The notes: generated by a model not told the origin, from the sequence alone. A stretch of 64,000 nucleotides of DNA from Entamoeba histolytica HM-1:IMSS (GCF_000208925.1 NW_001914894.1:4693-68692), one strand, 5' to 3'; positions 9,550-19,927 are shown, counted from the first letter of the stretch. Numbers and translations: made by a program.

Positions 9550-11292
9550 TTATTCATTTTGCAATACTTTAAAGAAAGAAATAAGGTCAGCATAATCATC
9601 TCTTTGTATTTTTGATGGATTACTAAATATTAATTGTCTCATTCTATCTTCCGATCTTGGAAATGCACCAAAATATTTTCTAAGATCATCAAGTGTAAAA
9701 ATTGGCATAAAGTAGTTTGGTAATTCATTATTAAATATTGACCAATTAATTTCATCTTTTCTTATATTTATCATTACCTTATATTCTTGATCATTTTGAA
9801 GTTCAAATGATTGAGGTAATTGTTCAATTGCTTTTACAGCTTGTTCAAAAGTATCAAAATAATGCATAAATAATGAATCATTATAATCACCCATTTCTTT
9901 AATAAAGATGATATTTGACCAAATTTGAGATAAGTCAGCTTGTATAATTGTATATAATAATAAAGGTAAAAATGGTTTACTATTCACACATTTTAAACTT
10001 ATATAATAACACGTTTGTTCTACTGCTTTTAAAGCACAATAAATACACATAATCTTTTCTGAAGGAGACCTAACTGCATCAAGCTTCCTAAAAAATTTAA
10101 TAGGAATAGCAAGTATTTTATTAAGAAATTCAATTGGACCATCATAACCAAAAAATTTAGGTTGAAGACATAAATAAGATGTACAGGTAGAATGACAAAT
10201 TGAGTCAAATATTACTGGATCTGTATAATCTAAATTTTCTAGTTGAGAAATTGAAGGAGGCCATAGATATCTAAATAATTTATTATAAAGAAATACTTTT
10301 AAATTTGATGAAAATGTAATAAAATTAAATCCATTATCATCTTGCCATATTACATTATTTTTTACTTTTTCAGATACTTCTTTAATAAATGAATTAATCA
10401 TTTGTTTTCTTTCACTTAAAAATTTTTCTTTTGCAAGACTAGGAAATTCAATAATAAATGTCATAATTTTCTTTTCTAATTCAGAATTACATTCTGAAGA
10501 TAATCGAGAATGAAATTTTGCTATTTCCATTTCATTTTCTCTTAAATTGTTAATTCGTGTTTCTGTACAGTCAATATGAAAATAATGGGGAAATGCTCCA
10601 CTTCTTATTTGTGGATCATTTTTTTCATCTTCTTCAATATTTGGTATTTGTTTTCTTAACTCATCAAATGAATTTTGTAATTCCATTAATATTTTATACA
10701 TAGTTGTAGAAGGTGGTGAACTAAATTGTGATGGTTTCATTTTCCAGGACCATGGTAATGAATTATTACATATAGGAAATTTGATTGATATGGTAATAAT
10801 ATGATTCCCGTTATATGTAAATTCATCAGCTCCACTTGCATGTGTTGTAAATATCGGGTCATTCGTTGGATATGACTGTAATAACTCTGCTAATATATCA
10901 GGTCGATGATTATTCGTTTGTGCTCCGTTGAATATTGTTATTACCTGTTCTTCAAATTTACCACATAACCCATTTAATGTAACAAACATCATTGTTTTAG
11001 GAGATAAATGGATTAAATGAGTTTCAACAATTGCTACTGAAATAGGAATATCTTTGATAATATCAAGTGGTGGCAATAATAAAATGATATTAAAATGAAC
11101 AACATATCTCATCAGATTTTTGTTTGATATTAAATAATTGATAAGTGGGTGATTAACCATAGTTTCAGTCGGTTCAACAGAGCCACTACTTTGTTCTCCT
11201 CCTTTTGAATTTCCTACTATTTTTGACCATCCTCCAAATGCACTTCCAATAGATAATGACGTCCTTGAATATTGTCGTTTAATTCTTTGCAT
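9550..11292 (-). CDS. VPS9-domain protein, probable Rab5-type GEF
   Basis: A 580-residue protein. Residues about 370-495 match a VPS9 domain: the SPSEKIMCIYCALKAVEQ segment (409-426), the core FLPLLLYTIIQADLSQIWSNIIFI (441-464) split by the usual Asp/Asn, and the closing FEQAVKAIEQL helix (about 482-492). VPS9 domains activate Rab5/Rab21-class GTPases on early endosomes and phagosomes. The N-terminal 350 residues carry no domain I recognise but are not low-complexity, apart from the Ser/Gly-rich first 40. The first ATG is used. The gene is divergent from the Ras-like gene at 11763. The GEF call rests on the VPS9 core only; the Rab partner is not known. Confidence 0.75.
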   Translation of the reverse strand: MQRIKRQYSRTSLSIGSAFGGWSKIVGNSKGGEQSSGSVEPTETMVNHPLINYLISNKNLMRYVVHFNIILLLPPLDIIKDIPISVAIVETHLIHLSPKTMMFVTLNGLCGKFEEQVITIFNGAQTNNHRPDILAELLQSYPTNDPIFTTHASGADEFTYNGNHIITISIKFPICNNSLPWSWKMKPSQFSSPPSTTMYKILMELQNSFDELRKQIPNIEEDEKNDPQIRSGAFPHYFHIDCTETRINNLRENEMEIAKFHSRLSSECNSELEKKIMTFIIEFPSLAKEKFLSERKQMINSFIKEVSEKVKNNVIWQDDNGFNFITFSSNLKVFLYNKLFRYLWPPSISQLENLDYTDPVIFDSICHSTCTSYLCLQPKFFGYDGPIEFLNKILAIPIKFFRKLDAVRSPSEKIMCIYCALKAVEQTCYYISLKCVNSKPFLPLLLYTIIQADLSQIWSNIIFIKEMGDYNDSLFMHYFDTFEQAVKAIEQLPQSFELQNDQEYKVMINIRKDEINWSIFNNELPNYFMPIFTLDDLRKYFGAFPRSEDRMRQLIFSNPSKIQRDDYADLISFFKVLQNE

Positions 11293-11762
11293 AAATCCTA
11301 ATTTTTAAGTTTTATTTTTATCATCTTTGAATAACATAATATTTTTTTTTGTTATTGTGATGTATTTATAGAATACCATTTCTATAAATAACACATAACA
11401 AAAATGAACAATAATCTATAAATACAACACAAAAACATAAAACAAGAGTCAACATTTACAATTAACATTTATTTATTTAATATAAATTATTAAAAAATAT
11501 TATTTTTAATTTAAAAAACTTCATTCGGCTTTTTTTTAGTTAAATTAAGAGATAAATGTAAAACAATTTGAAAAATTAGATATTATTATAGGATATTTCT
11601 GATTTATAGAAGTACTTTACTTTTAATAATAAATAATATCCATCCTTTTTTTTCTATTTTTAATAAATGAAATTTCTGCTATTCTAAAATTAAAACAGTA
11701 GATATTACATTCACTATATTTAAAGACTTGTTAAAATAAACTCATTAATTTAATTAACTCTA
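11293..11762. other. Divergent promoter region between the VPS9 and Ras-like genes
   Basis: 470 AT-rich bases with no gene. It must contain the promoters of both flanking genes. I see no strong consensus TATA or Inr. Confidence 0.5.
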
Positions 11763-12437
11763 ATGAATACTGTTCGTGTTACTTTTATTGGTCATCCTGC
11801 TACTGGAAAAACTGCTCTTATTAAACAATATTTATATCATAAAACCATTAATGAATATCTCCCAACAATACAAGACACTTACAATAGTTTAATTACTGTT
11901 GATGGGTACAAAACTGAAGTTACTCTTGTCGATACTTCAGGTGAAGAAGAATTTCATTTACTTCGAGACAGTGAACTTACTCGAACTGATTACCTTGTTT
12001 ATGTTTATTCTGTAACTGATTTGGGGTCATTTGTTAATGCTCAAGAAGACATTGCAGAATGTCTTTCTATAATAGCTAATAATGGGAACAAAGGATATCC
12101 ATCAATTCTTATTATTGGTAATAAATGTGATGCTAGTCATCGTGTTATTTCACCAGAAGAAGGTGAGAAATTAAAAAATAAAATTCAAAAGGTTTGTCCA
12201 TGTGCCTTCTTTGAAACATCAGCTACAACAAATCTAAATCTTCAACGTGTGTTTAATACATTTGTTACTGGAATATCTACTTCTGAACACAAAATGAATG
12301 AAACAAAAGAACAAGATAAAAAATACAAAAAACCAGTTGCTTTTAAAACTACTCTTGAAGATTTAGATCGTCCTCTTTCTCATCAAAACAGATTTATTGC
12401 CTTTTTCTCACCAAGAAGAAAAAATGAAAAACGATAA
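11763..12437 (+). CDS. Atypical Ras-superfamily small GTPase without CaaX box
   Basis: A 224-residue protein. G1 is GHPATGKT (residues 10-17), switch I is EYLPTIQDTY with the effector Thr conserved, G3 is DTSGEEEF, G4 is NKCD and G5 is ETSAT. It is closest to the Ras/Rap type. Against Ras numbering, position 12 is Pro, 13 is Ala and the catalytic Gln61 is Glu, so intrinsic and GAP-stimulated hydrolysis may be altered. The C-terminus is a basic tail ending RRKNEKR with no Cys, so ordinary prenylation is not possible. The basic tail might bind membranes electrostatically. The gene is followed 69 bp later by the repeat bordering a decayed SINE. The GTPase call is certain; the subfamily is less so. 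Confidence 0.88.
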   Translation: MNTVRVTFIGHPATGKTALIKQYLYHKTINEYLPTIQDTYNSLITVDGYKTEVTLVDTSGEEEFHLLRDSELTRTDYLVYVYSVTDLGSFVNAQEDIAECLSIIANNGNKGYPSILIIGNKCDASHRVISPEEGEKLKNKIQKVCPCAFFETSATTNLNLQRVFNTFVTGISTSEHKMNETKEQDKKYKKPVAFKTTLEDLDRPLSHQNRFIAFFSPRRKNEKR

Positions 12438-12506
12438 ATGAATGAATAAAAGTAGTGTTATCCAAGTAATGTATTTAATCAATTGAATATTAAAAAATTA
12501 TTTGAT

Positions 12507-12530
12507 TTAACTTTAAATAATAATAAATTA
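12507..12530. repeat. Target-site duplication, left copy of SINE at 12531-13120
   Basis: About 24 nt repeated at 13121-13144 with one mismatch. The last 19 nt are identical (TTTAAATAATAATAAATTA). Confidence 0.7.
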
Positions 12531-13120
12531 AAAATTAGTTAATTATAAGTGTTAATAGACTTTTCATATATTCTTCCTTACACAGTGGAGACTAATTCTA
12601 TCCCTTAGCTTGTTTTTTAAAAAAGAGTCATTTCTTTGTTTAAATTATCATTTAAGTTTGTCTAAGAAATTGAGAAAAACACTTCTTTATTTTATATCTT
12701 CCTATTAAAATATTTTCAACCTTCTTCACTTATTCCTTCTTTTTAATCCTTTGTTTTCTACCTTAGTTTTAAAGAATTTCATTTTTCTTATTTTAAGAAT
12801 GAGAGAAGAAAACATTTCATTCCCACGATATTACTTTGACTAATTTCTTTTAATCTTAACCACACTTTAGTAGATCCTTTTCATTGAATAATACCTTCAT
12901 ATATTTTTTTAATTTCTTTATTGATAATTACCAATTATTATAGGACAATATGTAATATTCCACTGTAATAAATTGCTGCACCATTTGTAACGTTAACTAA
13001 GATATTTCTAATTCAAATACATTGTCATAACCAAATAATAATGTGAAGAGCCAAAATATGAATTGTATTAATGTTTATGTGGTGTTTCTGACATACTACC
13101 TTCTATCTAAACTATTTTGT
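12531..13120 (-). mobile_element. Degenerate EhSINE1-like retroelement
   Basis: Reading the minus strand, this segment follows the full-length SINE at 33181-33733 from end to end. It has a GAAGGTAG-type 5' end (near 13101-13108), the CATTTGTAACG and TTATGACAATG blocks, GAATGAGAGAAG-type middle sequence and a 3' end near 12531 corresponding to CTATTAACACTTATAATTAAC. It has many point changes and indels, so it is an old copy. It is flanked by the 24-nt repeats at 12507-12530 and 13121-13144. Its right-hand repeat ends only 25 bp from the TAF1 stop codon, between two convergent genes. SINEs of this kind are moved by LINE-encoded proteins; no LINE is in this window. Confidence 0.75.
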
Positions 13121-13144
13121 TTAAATTTAAATAATAATAAATTA
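13121..13144. repeat. Target-site duplication, right copy of SINE at 12531-13120
   Basis: Matches 12507-12530 with one mismatch. Confidence 0.7.
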
Positions 13145-13169
13145 AATAATAAAAAAACCAATCAATGAA

Positions 13170-16100
13170 TTACATACAACTCTTACTATTTTTTGAAAAA
13201 TATGCAACAGTGTATTCGTACAATAAATCTGCATTTGGTATTAGTATTGGACATTTATATAGTCCTCTACTATTGTATTTATAACAATTATTTACTAACA
13301 ATTCAATATCTTTCATAAATTCTTTAATATTATGATAATCTCCTTTTCTAACTTTCTTTCCAATATAATTTAAATCAATAGGATGTTTTATGATATTGAC
13401 ATAATCAGTAATAAGCTCAACATTAACAGCAGAAATGAAAGACGCAAATAATTTATTCTTTTTAAGATAGCTTAAACATCCTTCAAGTAATTTTTTTAAC
13501 TCAAGACTTTGTTTTTCTGTAACATCAACAACTGAAACAGTGACTGGTGGTATTTCATTTTCATTTCCTAATACGTCTAATACTCCTCCAACGCCTTCAA
13601 TTTCTTTTAAAACTTCTTCTTGTTTCTTTTCTCTTCTTATTCTTTTTTCTTTTTTAGGATGAACTAACACTTCTTCTATAGGTGTAACAATTTCTTTTTT
13701 TTCTTTTTTTCTTAATACCTTTTTTTCTTCAGATGGAATTTCTTCTTCTATTGGTGTGATTGTAACATTCTTTGTAACTACTTCATTTTCTTTTCCAATT
13801 TCAAATTCTTTTGTTTCAACTGTTTTCTTTAACTCTTCTTCTTTTTTCTTTTCTAATTCATTTTTTTCTTTTTCTTTTTCCTTTTTCTTCATTCTTCTAA
13901 TTCTTTCTCTAATTTTTCTTGTTTGTTTTCTAAGCTTTTGTTTACTAGCTTCTCTTGATGGGTCAACAATTTTGTGTTGATAAAAAGTAAGTGCTGATCG
14001 AGAAGACCTTGACTGAAGAGCATCCTTTTTTGGTTTAGTATATGTTGTAACTTTTCTTTTTGTTTTTAAATAATCTTCAAATATTTCTTTGTTCATTTGT
14101 TCATCTTCGTCTTCTTCCTCTTCTTCTTCAGCAATTGTGTCATCAGTAATAAATGCAATTTGTTCTGCAAATATTTCTTTAATTTTTTTTTGTTTTTTTA
14201 CAACAGAAGCTGAATTAGTTATTGGTCTATTTCCTCCTCCAGTATCAGTATTTACTCCAATACTTTTAGCAACTTCCTTTTGTAATAAACTGACTAAATC
14301 CCATCTTGTTTTAGAAAGTTCTTTTTCATCATTCATACCACAATCTTTTAAAGCATTCCTCAATTGTTGAAGTGTAAGTTTTCTAAGATCACCATATTTG
14401 TCTTTAATTTCCATATTTAATTTAGATGTTCCAACTTGTTTAGGAATGTATCTTCTATAATATTCAATTAAATGTCTTGGGTCTGTGTCTTTAACAGTAT
14501 AATCGGTTTGAAGTGTTCCTTTAACCTCTTTAGCCAATACACTCATTGACGTCCATGGAGCTCTTCTTACTTCTTCAATTAATGGCTCAACCTTCTTTTT
14601 TAAATCTGGATCAAATCCTTGTTTAGCTGATATCAGTTGATTATATTTAAATACTTCAATATCTTTATCTTGTAATCTCATTTTACCTGCCATCATCGCT
14701 TCATAACAACAAACTCTTTCTGGTGTTACTTTAGCAAATAAATCATCTTCTGTTGGAAGGTCAAATGTTGGATTAAGTTCCCAACTTCCTCCACTATCAT
14801 TTCCTTTTCTATTAAATTTTGCACATTTTCTAAGAATCTTTCTAACAGTGGTTTCTGTTTGATTTGGAAAAGCATCAACAAAATCTGTAACTCTTACAGT
14901 TGGATTACTATGAAATTGTAAATAAATAGCTGTTTCTAGTCTTTCTTTATTAAATGTTGTTTCAGTTTTAGATCCTGGAACAGGTATTTCAGTATCTTTT
15001 TGTGGTTGTTGTTGTCCAGCAACAAATAAATGATCAATTTCTCTCACTGTCCATCCACTTCCATCTTCTGATCGAATTAGTAAAAAATCTGTTTCTGGTA
15101 TTTTAGTTTCATGAATAGGTGTTTTTGTCATTTTATTATCTAATGACTGAATAGGTTGTCCTGATTTTACTTTTCCTAAAAATGGTGACTCTTCTCCACG
15201 CTCAACAATAACCATCTCACCAGTATGATATTTTTCAGGTACAGTAGCCTCATCATCTCTTCTACAATAATTACGAATTCTTGCTCCCATTCCAACTTGT
15301 GATAATAATGGTGGAAATTCTTCTATATATTCTATTAAATGAATTTTACCATCTTTTGATGATAATTCTTTCATATTTTGTGGTACATAAGTATTATTTA
15401 CATTAAACCTTTTTTGTTGTAATTTAACTGAAACTCCTTTAATATGCATTTTTTCAGCATCTCTAGCTGGAAGTAATGGTCGATGAAAATTTTGAAGATC
15501 AGGCATAGTTAAATGAGTTTGGAATGTTTCTAGTCTTTGCGCTGGAATAGAGTGATAAATAATAAATTTTTTTTGAGTATATCCAGTCTTTCCCATAAAA
15601 TAATATCGGTCATTAGATAAATCTTCTTCAAGTCTATCATCAGCTATTTTCCATATTTTTCTTTCTTTTTTCTTTTCTTCTTTTTCATCTTTCTTTTCTT
15701 TTTTATTTTCAGTATCACCATCTTCTTTCATATTTTTATCTCCATTTTCTTCTTTATTATTCTCTTCTTTATTATTTTCAGGTTCTATTGGTGGTATCTT
15801 TTCTTTAATACTATCTGAAAATCCAGGTAATGGCTCTAATTTTGCTAGTCCAGGTCGTGTTGATCCATCAAATGATGGAAGAACAAGAGTTACTTTTTTC
15901 TCTTCTACAGGAATACTAGCTTGAACTTTTGGTTCAACAACTCCAACAGGAGTATCACTAGGAACTTCTTCTACTTTAACCTCCTTCTTTAATGGAACTA
16001 CAGCTTCATTTAATAAAAGGCCAGTATCATTTAAATCTAAATACAATGGTACTGGTTTCCTCTTCTCAACTTCTGTCTCATCCCATAAAATATCTGTTTC

Positions 16101-16661
16101 CCAACAGTCAGTTTGAAGTAGCTCATTTTCTAACGTAAATAATGACCACTCTCCAGTTGATTTTTTATGTGTTTGAACAACAGGCTCTGAAACAGGATCA
16201 ATTATTCTCCAAATAGATTTTTGAATTGTTGGCTCAATCATTTCTTTTGCTGTTATTTTAACTGGCACATCCCAATGAATAGCATTTTCCCATTCATCTA
16301 AAATGACATTTGTGTTTTCAATATGAATAACATTAGCATCAATTTGTTTAACAACATCATCATTTTCAATGACTTCGTTTACTGAGTTACTCTCTTCAAC
16401 TTCTTCTTCAGGTTGTTCTTTTTCTTCAGAATAAAAAAATGCATAAAAGGGATGTTGTTCATAGTAATTCTTTTTATGGTGTTGACTCTCATTTGTGGTC
16501 GGTTCAGTTGAATAGAACTCGTTAGCTATATTAGGAGATTTAGGAATTGTACCTAGTGTTGTATGAAGCAGTTCATTCTGGTGCCTACGCTTTGGCTTAA
16601 ACATGTTTTTTGGGAAAACATCAAAACAAGTAAGGTGTTCACGATGACAAGCTTGATACAT
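13170..16661 (-). CDS. TAF1: TFIID subunit 1 (TAF1) with one C-terminal bromodomain
   Basis: A 1163-residue protein. The central conserved TAF1 region (about 340-800) is recognisable from RYYFMGKTGYTQKK, the segment LQNFHRPLLPARD (about 388-401) and the following histone-acetyltransferase/TAF7-binding-like core. It is followed by an acidic patch, a long basic Lys/Glu-rich helical stretch (about 940-1030) and one bromodomain (about 1050-1155) with the DYVNIIKHPIDL loop and the acetyl-lysine-binding Asn in NCYKYNSRG. Human TAF1 has two bromodomains and is longer (1872 residues). TAF1 is the TFIID scaffold at core promoters. The start is uncertain: the first ATG (16661) gives a short Cys/His-containing leader, while the Met at residue 20 (16604) starts a basic N-terminus. 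A degenerate SINE lies just beyond the stop. Confidence 0.88.
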   Translation of the reverse strand: MYQACHREHLTCFDVFPKNMFKPKRRHQNELLHTTLGTIPKSPNIANEFYSTEPTTNESQHHKKNYYEQHPFYAFFYSEEKEQPEEEVEESNSVNEVIENDDVVKQIDANVIHIENTNVILDEWENAIHWDVPVKITAKEMIEPTIQKSIWRIIDPVSEPVVQTHKKSTGEWSLFTLENELLQTDCWETDILWDETEVEKRKPVPLYLDLNDTGLLLNEAVVPLKKEVKVEEVPSDTPVGVVEPKVQASIPVEEKKVTLVLPSFDGSTRPGLAKLEPLPGFSDSIKEKIPPIEPENNKEENNKEENGDKNMKEDGDTENKKEKKDEKEEKKKERKIWKIADDRLEEDLSNDRYYFMGKTGYTQKKFIIYHSIPAQRLETFQTHLTMPDLQNFHRPLLPARDAEKMHIKGVSVKLQQKRFNVNNTYVPQNMKELSSKDGKIHLIEYIEEFPPLLSQVGMGARIRNYCRRDDEATVPEKYHTGEMVIVERGEESPFLGKVKSGQPIQSLDNKMTKTPIHETKIPETDFLLIRSEDGSGWTVREIDHLFVAGQQQPQKDTEIPVPGSKTETTFNKERLETAIYLQFHSNPTVRVTDFVDAFPNQTETTVRKILRKCAKFNRKGNDSGGSWELNPTFDLPTEDDLFAKVTPERVCCYEAMMAGKMRLQDKDIEVFKYNQLISAKQGFDPDLKKKVEPLIEEVRRAPWTSMSVLAKEVKGTLQTDYTVKDTDPRHLIEYYRRYIPKQVGTSKLNMEIKDKYGDLRKLTLQQLRNALKDCGMNDEKELSKTRWDLVSLLQKEVAKSIGVNTDTGGGNRPITNSASVVKKQKKIKEIFAEQIAFITDDTIAEEEEEEDEDEQMNKEIFEDYLKTKRKVTTYTKPKKDALQSRSSRSALTFYQHKIVDPSREASKQKLRKQTRKIRERIRRMKKKEKEKEKNELEKKKEEELKKTVETKEFEIGKENEVVTKNVTITPIEEEIPSEEKKVLRKKEKKEIVTPIEEVLVHPKKEKRIRREKKQEEVLKEIEGVGGVLDVLGNENEIPPVTVSVVDVTEKQSLELKKLLEGCLSYLKKNKLFASFISAVNVELITDYVNIIKHPIDLNYIGKKVRKGDYHNIKEFMKDIELLVNNCYKYNSRGLYKCPILIPNADLLYEYTVAYFSKNSKSCM

Positions 16662-17042
16662 GTCGATCTAACTATCCACCGACTGATTTTAAAGTTCCTC
16701 AAATATTCATTGCTCTATTTATAAAACTATTTGTTGACAGAATTTTATTAAAAATTTTACTAGTGGTACCATGAGTAAAAAACAAGTAAACTGAATTTCG
16801 AGTTCATTTTGAGAAAAAGTCTATTCTTTAATTCTTTATTAATATTTTTTACTAATAATCTCATGACTTCTGAGATTATATCTTTTCATTAACCTCATAC
16901 AAAGAAGAATATTTATGAAACATTTTTTTGTTTTTTATTCTTTTTTTTTATTTGTTTTTCAGATGAAGATACAAAGTTTAAATGAAACGAAAAGACGTTT
17001 AAATAGAATATAAAAGAGTGCTTAAGAAACTGTTTAAAAATC
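16662..17042. other. Divergent promoter region between TAF1 and the DCAF12-like gene
   Basis: 381 bases with no gene. A TATAAAAGAG-like motif (about 17012-17021) precedes the ATG at 17043. On the minus strand TTTTATAAATAG (about 16719-16730) could serve TAF1. Confidence 0.45.
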
Positions 17043-18210
17043 ATGCTAGGAGCGATTCAACAACGAAATCGAAATACTCGGTTTGTTATTTTTCTTAGTT
17101 TATACTTTCTATAACTTATTATTAAGATACTTTGGAATTTCAATTGAGTGTGAAAAAGTTTTTGAGACACGAATACCAAATTTTTTCTCTACAGAACAAA
17201 TTCAATATCCCCCAAGTGACTGTGACAAAATTTTTGCTAGCTGTTGGATAAATGAAGACACAGTTGTCCTTGGTTCAAAAGATAATCAACTAATTGTATG
17301 GAATGTTTATGAAAAAACAATTAAAAAACTTAAATTACCAAATACTGTCATTAATTTTGATAGAGGCTCTGGTATTCATGACGTTGACTATTATCCAAGT
17401 GGTGATAGTGGATTATTGGCAAGTGGTAGTGATTCGCCAAATGATATTGTCATTTTTGATACAATACTACTTTCTCCTATTGCCTTACTTAGAGGACATA
17501 GTGACTGGGTTTTTGGTTCAAAGTTTATTGATGAAGACGTGTTATTTAGTGGAGGAAGAGATGGCAAATTATGTTTCTGGAAGATGGATAAAAAACCTAG
17601 CTATTATAATACATACCCAACAAATAAAGTTCATATAGAACAACCATTTTTTGAAAGAACCATTCCAGAAGTTAAAATTCGATGTGTTGGAATTCAAAGA
17701 ATGAAAAAAATATGTTATGCATTGACATCTGAAGGAACTGTTGGTATGTGGGATGCTGAGCTTATGGAACCTATTCATGACGAACAACTTGAAGACTCAT
17801 ATGAGTTAGTTACCATGGATGTTAAACAAGATGGAAATGTTATTGCTGTTGGTTCAAGGAGTTTCACCACTATTCTAGATCCAAGAGATAAAAATGAGGT
17901 TGTCATTATAGGTCATGTTGACGTTAATTGGGGAGTAAGAAGTGTATTGTTTTTAGACAATTATCTTGTCATTGGAGGAGGAAGTGGTAGTGTCTCTTTT
18001 GTTGATATGAGAAAACCTGGGAATTATAAACACACCATTTATCACAAATGTAGTGGTACTGTTAGAAATACTTTTCCTGACATGAACGAAACGGATATTC
18101 CACAGGCTGTATATACTATTTCCTCTAACCCTTCGAAGACAAATCTCTTTGTTGGTGGAGGTCCATTACTTGTTGGGGTTTCTGGCTATTTTGGTTCAGT
18201 ATGGAATTAA
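17043..18210 (+). CDS. DCAF12-like WD40 protein, two exons
   Basis: Exon 1 is 17043-17080 (12 codons plus 2 nt). The intron is 17081-17126 (46 nt, GTTTGT...AAG). Exon 2 is 17127-18210, giving 373 residues. The splice joins CG+A as Arg in frame, so the protein begins MLGAIQQRNRNTRYFGIS. The WD40 propeller matches the DCAF12 family: DKIFASCWINEDTVVLGSKDN near the start, SGIHDVDYYPSGDSGLLASGS, GHSDWVFGSKFIDEDVLFSGGRDG and the end GGGPLLVGVSGYFGSVWN. DCAF12 proteins are substrate receptors of CUL4-DDB1 ubiquitin ligases that recognise C-terminal degrons. That role is inferred here. Its stop codon is 64 bp from that of the convergent ribophorin gene. The first ATG inside the intron would give a false N-terminus with a hydrophobic leader. 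Confidence 0.8.
17081..17126 (+). other. Intron of the DCAF12-like gene
   Basis: 46 nt, starts GTTTGTTA and ends TTATTAAG. The frame is kept across the junction. Confidence 0.8.
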
Positions 18211-18274
18211 TTGTTTGTAAAAATAAATGCTTTTTGTTACGTTATTTCGTCTAATAAACCCAGAAAGAATTGAA

Positions 18275-19546
18275 TTAATTATTAATGACTTTAGCATAAA
18301 GAAGGAATATTATAATAATGGAACTTGTAAGGAAAGCAACAATAATATTTTTTGTTCTTTTTGCTGCTGGATTTTCTTTGTAATAAATTTCTAAAATATC
18401 AGTATTATCACTCATATCAACTTCTTTTAATATTAATTGAACAACAGGCTTCTTATAATACGTCCCAAATGATGGTTGGTTATAAACTGTTTCTTCAATA
18501 TAAGAACGTTTTGGATAATTAATAGAAGTAATTGTTGCACCTTCTGGTAAAACAATATCAACTTCTTCATTTGAAACAATGCCTTTGAAATCTACTTTTA
18601 AAGGAATAACAAGCCTTTTTTGTTCTTTGATTTGTTGGACAGAAACGTCTAATGGATAATTGTAATTAACTTCAAATGATGTTTTCCATCCTCCAAGTAA
18701 AGGATATCTTGGTGGTAAATATAAGGTACTACTTTTTGGTCGTGATATTAAACGACCAGTAGTAATAAGACCAGTGCTATCACGATATTCTAAGTCATAT
18801 GCATTTACTTCAACTTCCATAGAAAAGTCTTTAAGATAAATACCTTCATAATTAAAGTCATTTCTATTAAACTCCTTATTTAAGATTGCTCCATTATTTT
18901 TCATATCATCTATTTCCATATGAACATAAATATTATCTTCATTAATATTGACAACTTTTTGTACTCTACTATATGTCATTGGATGGAGAGAACTTTGGAA
19001 ATGATAACTTATAAATTTAAATTCAGTAGGTTCATAAGGTCCAAACTTTAATCGGTTTGACCCTTCTGTTGTTGATTTAATAGAAAAAGCAATAGATTGT
19101 ATAGACTTAAGATTAAATAATGTTGTACATTTAATATGATCAGAAAGTGGACATAAATGAGTTGTAAAAAGGAATTTATATTTTTCTGATAAACTACGTT
19201 CTTTTGGATAATTTTCAAGAGCATCAATATGAAGGTATTTACATGTAAATTTATTTTTTTGTTGATCTAATAAGTCGACAATAACTTCAATTGTTTCATT
19301 TTCAGGTTTAGCAATTACTTCAAATTGTAATTCTTTACCATTTTCAATGCATGTGAATTGAGTCATTTGAAGTGACTCATTTAATGGAAGAGTAAAATGA
19401 TATTGTTTCAAATGATCCCCTTCAACAGAAAACTCCATTGTTCTTTTAGGAAATGGTGTAAAATCAATATTAACCTCAACTTGATTTTTGGTGATTGTTG
19501 CGTGACAATAACAAATAATAAAAAGAAGAAGAATAACACCAACCAT
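18275..19546 (-). CDS. OST1: Ribophorin I / OST1, oligosaccharyltransferase subunit
   Basis: A 423-residue type I membrane protein. It has a signal peptide (residues 1-16, MVGVILLLFIICYCHA), a luminal domain and one membrane span near the C-terminus (about 398-418) with a very short cytosolic tail. The segment YLPPRYPLLGGWKTSFEVNY (about 276-295) is the family signature of ribophorin I. The protein is a non-catalytic subunit of the ER oligosaccharyltransferase that transfers the lipid-linked glycan to Asn. It is shorter than the human protein (607 residues), lacking most of the cytosolic tail. ALG11 in this same window makes a late part of the lipid-linked donor, but the two genes are 36 kb apart. 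The assignment is confident. Confidence 0.88.
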   Translation of the reverse strand: MVGVILLLFIICYCHATITKNQVEVNIDFTPFPKRTMEFSVEGDHLKQYHFTLPLNESLQMTQFTCIENGKELQFEVIAKPENETIEVIVDLLDQQKNKFTCKYLHIDALENYPKERSLSEKYKFLFTTHLCPLSDHIKCTTLFNLKSIQSIAFSIKSTTEGSNRLKFGPYEPTEFKFISYHFQSSLHPMTYSRVQKVVNINEDNIYVHMEIDDMKNNGAILNKEFNRNDFNYEGIYLKDFSMEVEVNAYDLEYRDSTGLITTGRLISRPKSSTLYLPPRYPLLGGWKTSFEVNYNYPLDVSVQQIKEQKRLVIPLKVDFKGIVSNEEVDIVLPEGATITSINYPKRSYIEETVYNQPSFGTYYKKPVVQLILKEVDMSDNTDILEIYYKENPAAKRTKNIIVAFLTSSIIIIFLLYAKVINN

Positions 19547-19927
19547 CGGTTGACTTTGTTTTTTGATTCATCTTTTCAAGTTCTGATTTTAATTATTCTT
19601 TATTTTTTCAAAAAGATATTAAATGTTATATATAACGATAAATTAACGATTCTTCGAGAATAAATAATAAAAATAGAACTGGAAAAATCAGATAATATTT
19701 CGTATAATAAAATAAACTATTAGAATAATTTGATGAGTGAAAATAATTTGAAAAGAGAAAGAAAAAACAATCAAAAAGTAGTGCAGAATCCCGAGATTGT
19801 AGTAAAAGAATCTATATAAAAATATCTCTTCAAGTATTGAAAAAAATAGTAATACAAAAAATATTTTTAGTTTTTCTTTTTTCATGAAAATAAAAATTAA
19901 CCATAAAATGAATAAGTAACACAGTAA
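19547..19927. other. Short spacer between OST1 and HMGB genes
   Basis: About 380 AT-rich bases holding the upstream region of OST1 and the 3' region of the HMGB gene. Open frames here (such as 19688-19885 minus) are low-complexity and not credible genes. Confidence 0.5.

Noticed and set aside
17083..17126. ATG inside the DCAF12-like intron as the gene start
   Set aside because: It reads through a GTTTGT intron and gives a false hydrophobic leader. The spliced exon 1 at 17043 is in frame.
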